A DNA stretch of 64,000 nucleotides from Streptomyces sp. B1I3. GTDB taxonomy: Bacteria; Actinomycetota; Actinomycetes; Streptomycetales; Streptomycetaceae. The stretch is taken from assembly GCF_030816615.1 (NCBI RefSeq), contig NZ_JAUSYD010000001.1, forward strand, positions 3,928,501 through 3,992,500, written 5' to 3'. The position numbers and the translations under genes were made by a program. Shown piece by piece: positions 58,891 through 64,000 of this stretch (positions are counted from its first letter, which is position 1; each line of letters starts with the position of its first letter). The notes beneath the pieces were generated by a model. That model saw nothing but the letters and a program-made list of their open reading frames with translations. It did no database searches and had not been told where the DNA came from.

Positions 58891-59949
58891 ATGACTCAGG
58901 GGGCCGGTCAGGAACCCGTGGTGCGGACAGCGACGTTGCGTGACTTCCGCGTACCGCCGTATGCGCAGGTGCCGATGCCCCCGCCGTCGCCCCATCCCGG
59001 CAATGCCATGGCGGGCGGCGAGCTGCCGGAGGGGTACACCCCCACCGAGCGCGATCTTCCCGTCATCAACCGCGGCGACACACTCCAGGTGCAGACAGCC
59101 GCGGAGCCGGTCTCCGCAGCCGACGCGCCACGCGGACCGCTGTACGTCGTCGGTGACGTCCACGGATACCTGGACGAGCTGCTGGCCGCGCTCGGCGAGC
59201 AGGGACTCGTCGACGCCGACGGCCACTGGGCCGCGGGCAACGCACGGCTGTGGTTCCTCGGCGACTTCACCGACCGCGGGCCTGACGGGATCGGAGTCAT
59301 CGACCTGGTCATGCGGCTCTCCGCCGAGGCCGCGGCGGCAGGCGGCTACTGCAAGGCCCTCATGGGCAACCACGAGCTCCTGCTCATCGGCGCCAAGAGG
59401 TTCGGTGACACCCCGGTGAACTCGGGCGCCGGAACCGCCACCTTCCAGGCCGCCTGGCTGCTCAACGGCGGACAGAAGACGGACATGGAGCGGCTCCAGG
59501 ACGTCCACCTGCAGTGGATGGCCCGTCTCGACGCGGTCGTCGAGGAGGACGGCCACCTGCTCATGCACTCCGACACGACGGCCTACCTCGACTACGGATC
59601 CACCATCGAGGACGTCAACGACACGGTCCACGCCATTCTGACGCGGCATGACGCCGACGAGTGCTGGGACCTCTTCCGCAAGCTCACCAGGAGGTTCGCC
59701 TTCCGGGACGGGGGCGGGGCGGAGGCCGTGCGAGAGCTGATGTCGACGTACGGCGGCCGGCGGGTCGTCCACGGCCACAGCCCGATTCCCTACCTGCTCG
59801 GCGAGGTCGGGTCGGAGGACGGCGAGAACAGCGAGCGCACCGTGGTCGACGGTCCGCACGTGTACGCCGACGGGCTGGCCATCGCCATGGACGGCGGAGT
59901 CACCATGGCCGGAAAGCTGCTGGTCGTGCAACTACCCCTGCATGACTGA
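58891..59949 (+). CDS. PPP-family metallophosphoesterase
   Basis: The 352-aa protein starts at the ATG with GGAGG 5 nt upstream. Its Pro-rich N-terminus (about 1-75) precedes the catalytic core: YVVGDVHGYLDE, GDFTDRGPDG, MGNHELLL, LLMHSDT and VVHGHSPIPY, the five signature blocks of PPP phosphatases. Symmetrical Ap4A hydrolase or protein phosphatase are the likely activities. Cytosolic. Confidence 0.88.
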   Translation: MTQGAGQEPVVRTATLRDFRVPPYAQVPMPPPSPHPGNAMAGGELPEGYTPTERDLPVINRGDTLQVQTAAEPVSAADAPRGPLYVVGDVHGYLDELLAALGEQGLVDADGHWAAGNARLWFLGDFTDRGPDGIGVIDLVMRLSAEAAAAGGYCKALMGNHELLLIGAKRFGDTPVNSGAGTATFQAAWLLNGGQKTDMERLQDVHLQWMARLDAVVEEDGHLLMHSDTTAYLDYGSTIEDVNDTVHAILTRHDADECWDLFRKLTRRFAFRDGGGAEAVRELMSTYGGRRVVHGHSPIPYLLGEVGSEDGENSERTVVDGPHVYADGLAIAMDGGVTMAGKLLVVQLPLHD

Positions 59950-60132
59950 CGACCGCCGCGGGAAGACGCATGTCCGCCTGACGCCGCCGCCTGCTGGGCC
60001 TATTTCCGGAAACCCCCTGTCACCCTGTGCCGTAGTCGCTCTACCATCGGCGTATCAGTAGCAGGCTCTCCTCCGTTTCCGCCCGATCGCCCGGCCCCAC
60101 GCGGCCGATCAGGCCCTACGGAGCATCGGGGG

Positions 60133-60954
60133 ATGCACATGAACAGCGCTCCGCACCTGCTGGCCGAGGACCGACCCGAGTACGAGCGGATCCTTGCCGA
60201 CGCCCTGCGCCATGCCCACGAACGCCCTGACCTGGACGGCGTCGGGGACCGGCTGAACGCGGAACAACTGCGGACGATGGCGCTCGACGCGACCGCCCTG
60301 ATCACCTCGGCGGCAGCCACCGAGTACGAGCACTACGTCAAGGCCCGGGGTGAGCTGCGCGGTCCGGCCGCCTCGTCGCCGGAGCCCGTACTCGGCCGGA
60401 CTCCCGACGAGACGGACCGTACGGGTGCGGGAACCCTGGCGGTGATCACCGCACTGGCCCCCGTTCTCGCGGGGACGGCAGCCCTGATATTCCTGCTGGT
60501 CGGCTACCTCCTGAAGGCGTTGAGCCCCTCTCTGGCCTTCGCCGCCACGATGGTCGCCGCCGGGTGGTTCTTCGCCGCGGTCGCCGCCGCGGCCATCCTG
60601 ATCGCCGCGATCGGGCTCCTCGTCACCGCCCTGCGCAACGGTGCCACGGCACTGCCGGCGCTGGACGAGGGCGACGGACTCCCCGAGGAAGTGGCACGCG
60701 CCAGGGAGGCCTGGCGCCACGCCCTGCTGGAGCGCGGCATCCTGCCCTTCCTCCGGGACGCCCTGGCCGACCCGACGGCGGGGCCCGCCGCGCGGACTCC
60801 GCACCGGTCGGCCAACCGCATCCCGAAGATGGGCTACAGCCGGCCGCACTTCTCCGGTCCCCAGGACGGCCCGTCCGCCGGACCACGGCCGACCTTCACC
60901 AGTCCCGACTTCACCAGTCCGGACTTCGGCGGTCCCGAGCACCAGCCGGAGTGA
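60133..60954 (+). CDS. Conserved Streptomyces membrane protein
   Basis: The 273-aa protein has a helical soluble N-terminus (about 1-95), two or three TM helices (LAVITALAPVLAGTAALIFLLVGYLL, LAFAATMVAAGWFFAAVAAAAILIAAIGLLVTAL) and a cytoplasmic tail of about 95 residues ending in a Ser/Pro repeat (FTSPDFTSPDF). No family motif. It starts at ATG 60133 (a second ATG at 60139) just after GGGGG. Confidence 0.78.
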   Translation: MHMNSAPHLLAEDRPEYERILADALRHAHERPDLDGVGDRLNAEQLRTMALDATALITSAAATEYEHYVKARGELRGPAASSPEPVLGRTPDETDRTGAGTLAVITALAPVLAGTAALIFLLVGYLLKALSPSLAFAATMVAAGWFFAAVAAAAILIAAIGLLVTALRNGATALPALDEGDGLPEEVARAREAWRHALLERGILPFLRDALADPTAGPAARTPHRSANRIPKMGYSRPHFSGPQDGPSAGPRPTFTSPDFTSPDFGGPEHQPE

Positions 60955-61029
60955 TCCGGCCCGCCCTACCCGCCGTGCGGCCCGCGCCGCCCGCGCCCCG
61001 CCGTCTCGCGCCCGTCTCCCGGCACGGCA

Positions 61030-61061
61030 GAGGCCGGGCGGCTCGCTGCCGGCCCGGCCTC
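61030..61061. terminator. Bidirectional terminator
   Basis: GAGGCCGGGC and GCCCGGCCTC form a 10-bp stem with a 12-nt loop between the convergent membrane-protein and DUF805 genes. Confidence 0.6.
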
Positions 61062-61098
61062 CCGTCACTGCTCGGCGCGCCCCTGTCGGAGCACGCCA

Positions 61099-61455
61099 TC
61101 AGATCGCCTGCGGAGCCAGCTTCGGGTCGGCGCCGTACTCGTTCGTCCCACGGGCACCCTCGGTGCACATGAAGACGAGCAGGATGATGCCGCCCACGAG
61201 GGGGACGAACGTGATCAGGAACCACCAGCCGGACCGGCCGGTGTCGTGCAGACGGCGGACGACCACGGCGAGCATCGGGATCAGCACCGCGACGATGTAG
61301 ATGATGTACGGGATCTGGGTCTTGAGGGCCGCGCCGATGGCGACCAGCACCACGGCCACGATGAAGTTGAAGAGTACGAACATCCAGTACTCCTTGCGGC
61401 GCGCACGCCCGCTGAATCCCGCGTAGTTCTTGAGTACGTTCAGGTACCAGTTCAC
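61099..61455 (-). CDS. DUF805 membrane protein
   Basis: The 118-aa protein starts at GTG with GGGAGGGAAG upstream. It shows the DUF805 pattern: YLNVLKNYAGFSGRARRKEYWMFVLF, three or four TM helices, VRRLHDTGRSGWWFLITFVPLVG and a short soluble end GTNEYGADP. Function is unknown; the family is common in bacteria near stress genes. Confidence 0.9.
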   Translation of the reverse strand: MNWYLNVLKNYAGFSGRARRKEYWMFVLFNFIVAVVLVAIGAALKTQIPYIIYIVAVLIPMLAVVVRRLHDTGRSGWWFLITFVPLVGGIILLVFMCTEGARGTNEYGADPKLAPQAI

Positions 61456-61718
61456 TGTGCTTCCCTCCCCTGGCGCCCCCGGTCGGGACGCACACACTTT
61501 CGGCCAAGCACAGCGGAACATAAAGCACAGATAAGGATGCGGTCAACAGCCTTTGGCTCCCTGCGAGAACGTACATCCACCTGCCGCTATACCGTGTCCA
61601 ATCCGTCGCCGAAGGGCCGCCGCAGGGCCTCCGGAGCGGGAGCCGGAGACAGAAGTCGGCCAGGGACGGGACACTTCGGCAACCGTCCGGTCAACGACTC
61701 CGACGAGGGGGAACGGCA

Positions 61719-61760
61719 GCGGCGCTGCCCGGAGCCGATCGTGGCCCCGGGCAGCGCCGC
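61719..61760 (-). terminator. thiC terminator
   Basis: GCGGCGCTGCCCGG and CCGGGCAGCGCCGC form a 14-bp stem with a 14-nt loop, 51 bp after the thiC stop. The rest of 61456-61810 holds no gene. Confidence 0.7.
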
Positions 61761-61810
61761 AGGTCGAAAGACGCGCCCACCGGCCGAACACCGCCGGGCA
61801 CACGCGTGGT

Positions 61811-63595
61811 TCAGTCCGCGATCGGCAGGTAGACCCTGTTGCCGGCGGCTGCGAACTCCTCGGACTTCGCGGCCATGCCGGCCTCGATCTCCTCCTGTCC
61901 CACCCCGTGGTCACGCCGGATGTCGTGCGAGATCTTCATCGAGCAGAACTTCGGGCCGCACATCGAGCAGAAGTGTGCCGTCTTGGCCGGCTCGGCGGGC
62001 AGCGTCTCGTCGTGGAACTCCCGTGCCGTGTCCGGGTCGAGGGCCAGGTTGAACTGGTCCTCCCACCGGAACTCGAACCGGGCGTCCGACAGCGCGTCGT
62101 CCCACTCCTGGGCTCCCGGGTGCCCCTTGGCGAGGTCAGCCGCATGCGCGGCGATCTTGTACGTGATGACGCCCGTCTTCACGTCGTCACGGTTGGGCAG
62201 CCCCAGGTGCTCCTTCGGGGTGACGTAGCAGAGCATCGCCGTCCCCCACCAGGCGATCATCGCCGCCCCGATGCCCGACGTGATGTGGTCGTACGCGGGT
62301 GCGACGTCGGTGGTCAGCGGGCCCAGCGTGTAGAACGGCGCCTCCTCGCAGATCTCCTGCTGGAGGTCGATGTTCTCCTTGATCTTGTGCATCGGGACGT
62401 GGCCCGGGCCTTCGATCATCGTCTGGACACCGAAGCGCTTGGCCACGGAGTTGAGTTCACCGAGCGTGCGGAGTTCGGCGAACTGCGCCTCGTCGTTGGC
62501 ATCCGCGATGGACCCGGGCCGGAGCCCGTCACCGAGCGAGTACGTCACGTCGTAGGCCGCGAGGATCTCGCAGAGCTCCTCGAAGTGCTCGTACAGGAAG
62601 GACTCCTTGTGGTGGGCGAGGCACCAGGCCGCCATGATCGAGCCCCCTCGGGAGACGATGCCGGTCTTGCGACGGGCCGTCAGGGGGACGTACGGCAGCC
62701 GGACCCCGGCGTGCACCGTCATGTAGTCGACGCCCTGCTCGGCCTGCTCGACGACGGTGTCCTTGTAGATCTCCCACGTCAGCTCCTCGGCCCGGCCGTC
62801 GACCTTCTCGAGGGCCTGGTAGAGCGGTACGGTGCCGATCGGCACGGGGGAGTTGCGCAGGACCCACTCGCGGGTGGTGTGGATGTTGCGCCCCGTGGAG
62901 AGGTCCATGACCGTGTCGGCGCCCCACTTGGTGGCCCAGGTCATCTTGTCCACCTCCTCCTCGATGGAGGAGGTGACCGCGCTGTTCCCGATGTTGGCGT
63001 TGACCTTCACCAGGAACCGCTTGCCGATGATCATCGGTTCGATCTCGGGATGGTTGACGTTGGCCGGCAGCACGGCCCGGCCCGCCGCGATCTCCTCGCG
63101 CACGACCTCGGGTGCGACGTTCTCCCGGATCGCGACGTACTCCATCTCCGGGGTGATGTCACCCCGGCGGGCGTACGCGAGCTGGGTGACCGGCCGGCCG
63201 TCCCGGCCGCGGCGCGGCTGGCGGGGACGTCCGGGGAAGACCGCGTCGAGGTTGCGGAGCCCACCTCGCGGGGACGTGTGCTTGAGCCCGTCGTCCTCGG
63301 GACGCGTGGGGCGGCCCGCGTACTCCTCGGTGTCGCCGCGGGCGATGATCCAGTTCTCCCGCAGAGGCGCGAGCCCGCGCCGGACATCGGTTTCGGTGGT
63401 GGGGTCGGTGTAGGGCCCGGACGTGTCGTAGAGCGTCACGTCCTTGCCGTTGGTGAGGTGCACCTGACGGACAGGCACCCGGAGGTCCGGGCGTGAGCCC
63501 TGGACGTACCCCTTGTGCCAGCCGATGGACTTCCCGGCCTCGGTGTTCTGCGCGTTCCGCGCCGAGGCAGGCGTGCGTGCGTCCGCTGTGGTCAT
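61811..63595 (-). CDS. thiC: Phosphomethylpyrimidine synthase
   Basis: The 594-aa protein is a radical-SAM enzyme making HMP-P from AIR for thiamine. Features are KVNANIGNSAVTSSIEEEVDK, MTVHAGV, SRGGSIMAAWCLAHHKE, EGPGHVPMHKIKENIDLQ, TSGIGAAMIAWWGTAMLCYVTPKEHLGLP and the C-terminal cluster-binding CSMCGPKFC. Full length. Expression is probably under the TPP riboswitch in its leader. Confidence 0.97.
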   Translation of the reverse strand: MTTADARTPASARNAQNTEAGKSIGWHKGYVQGSRPDLRVPVRQVHLTNGKDVTLYDTSGPYTDPTTETDVRRGLAPLRENWIIARGDTEEYAGRPTRPEDDGLKHTSPRGGLRNLDAVFPGRPRQPRRGRDGRPVTQLAYARRGDITPEMEYVAIRENVAPEVVREEIAAGRAVLPANVNHPEIEPMIIGKRFLVKVNANIGNSAVTSSIEEEVDKMTWATKWGADTVMDLSTGRNIHTTREWVLRNSPVPIGTVPLYQALEKVDGRAEELTWEIYKDTVVEQAEQGVDYMTVHAGVRLPYVPLTARRKTGIVSRGGSIMAAWCLAHHKESFLYEHFEELCEILAAYDVTYSLGDGLRPGSIADANDEAQFAELRTLGELNSVAKRFGVQTMIEGPGHVPMHKIKENIDLQQEICEEAPFYTLGPLTTDVAPAYDHITSGIGAAMIAWWGTAMLCYVTPKEHLGLPNRDDVKTGVITYKIAAHAADLAKGHPGAQEWDDALSDARFEFRWEDQFNLALDPDTAREFHDETLPAEPAKTAHFCSMCGPKFCSMKISHDIRRDHGVGQEEIEAGMAAKSEEFAAAGNRVYLPIAD

Positions 63596-63603
63596 GAGAC
63601 CTA

Positions 63604-63711
63604 CTCCCTACGCCGGCATTACCCGGTAACAGGTTCGTCGGTCGGCGCAGCGTGTCCCGTAACGAAATACGGAGGTCAGCGCCCTCTCAGCCCGGTGCTC
63701 CGAGCTCCCGC
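63604..63711 (-). promoter_or_regulatory. TPP riboswitch (THI box)
   Basis: On the minus strand, CGGGAGCTCGGAGC, GGGCTGAGAGG, GAACCTGTTACCGGGTAA, TGCCGGCGTAGGGAG follow in the order of the thi-box aptamer, ending 8 nt before the thiC ATG. The aptamer's 3' end overlaps the RBS area, so translational control by TPP is likely. Confidence 0.92.
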
Positions 63712-63792
63712 GTGTGCAAAGGTGCCTCCACGCTAGCCTCCCTCCTGGCGTGCTGGCCAGAGGGCCTCCCCCGTTCTTGGGATGATCGCCGG

Positions 63793-64000
63793 GTGACGTC
63801 TCCCGGAAGCGCCCCCGAAACCCACGGCCACGCATCAGGCAGCACGCAGAGTCATGGGCATGCCCACACGCACAGCCACGGGCCTGCCGCCCCCGTGTCG
63901 AAGCATCTGCGCAAGGTCATCGCCGCGGTCCTGATCCCCTTCGCCACCGCCGTCCTCGTCGGTCTCGTGGCGTTCTGGCCCGGCGGCGCCCCCTCCCACG
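63793..64000 (+). CDS. YibE/F-like membrane protein, 5' part only
   Basis: This is the start of a gene cut by the window edge. From GTG 63793 it reads VTSPGSAPETHGHASG with a His-rich N-terminus (SHGHAHTHSHGPAAPV), then a TM segment (VIAAVLIPFATAVLVGLVAFW). The His-rich head plus this TM is how Streptomyces YibE/F-type proteins begin. It is divergent from thiC. Partial. Confidence 0.65.
   Translation, partial: MTSPGSAPETHGHASGSTQSHGHAHTHSHGPAAPVSKHLRKVIAAVLIPFATAVLVGLVAFWPGGAPSH

Noticed and set aside
61553..63496. 647-codon plus-strand frame antisense to thiC
   Set aside because: thiC with its riboswitch explains the region; the antisense frame has no motif.

Overview
The window is high-GC actinobacterial DNA from a Streptomyces chromosome. 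Evidence includes strong third-position GC bias, GTG and TTG starts, a fused CydDC, a Dyp peroxidase/CopCD/Sco/PCuAC copper locus, a Rex operator and an AICE-type mobile element. From memory, the gene order from the HtrA protease to thiC matches the core of the Streptomyces chromosome near oriC. A perfect parS palindrome and two clusters of DnaA boxes in the window fit that position.

Region 1 (about 1-16,990) is an actinomycete integrative and conjugative element (AICE). It lies against the 3' end of a tRNA-Ser(UGA) gene. From right to left it carries a tyrosine integrase, an excisionase-type HTH protein, an iteron-rich intergenic region (candidate origin), a DUF3631 ATPase and a prim-pol (a RepPP-type replication module). 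Further left are an XF1762-like protein, a small zinc-ribbon protein, a Spd-like membrane protein, and a 7-bp repeat array (candidate clt) beside a TraB FtsK/SpoIIIE translocase. Then come a tightly overlapping block of transfer-associated small genes and a KorSA-like GntR regulator with three copies of a palindromic operator. Cargo lies left of the regulator: a SAM methyltransferase, and a divergent pair of lower-GC genes encoding an SRA-HNH endonuclease and an unrecognised protein with a PD-(D/E)XK-like motif. No second copy of the tRNA end was found, so the left end probably lies outside the window.

Region 2 (17-27.8 kb) holds core and regulatory genes: an HtrA/PDZ protease, a glycerophosphodiester phosphodiesterase, two HATPase anti-sigma-like proteins, a DUF5926 SEC-C protein, a chromosomal prim-pol-like protein, a GAF/PP2C phosphatase, aminopeptidase P and a membrane protein.

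Region 3 (27.9-33.2 kb) is an extracytoplasmic copper operon: YcnI, Sco, PCu(A)C, CopC-CopD and a Tat-exported Dyp peroxidase. It is followed by pheA, a DnaA-box cluster, serS, a HAD phosphatase, a 17-bp tandem array and tRNA-Ser(GCU).

Region 4 (37.5-49.3 kb) contains a four-gene double ABC-2 exporter, a second DnaA-box cluster, an EphD-like hydrolase-SDR fusion, kptA, a small barrel protein, a DUF72 protein, an LLM flavin oxidoreductase, a second HAD phosphatase and a GAF histidine kinase.

Region 5 (49.5-64 kb) holds the cytochrome bd locus cydA-cydB-cydDC. It has a Rex operator upstream of cydA and a parS site over the cydDC start codon. It continues with hisC, a LacI regulator, a PPP-family phosphoesterase, two membrane proteins, thiC under a TPP riboswitch, and the start of a YibE/F-like gene cut by the window edge.
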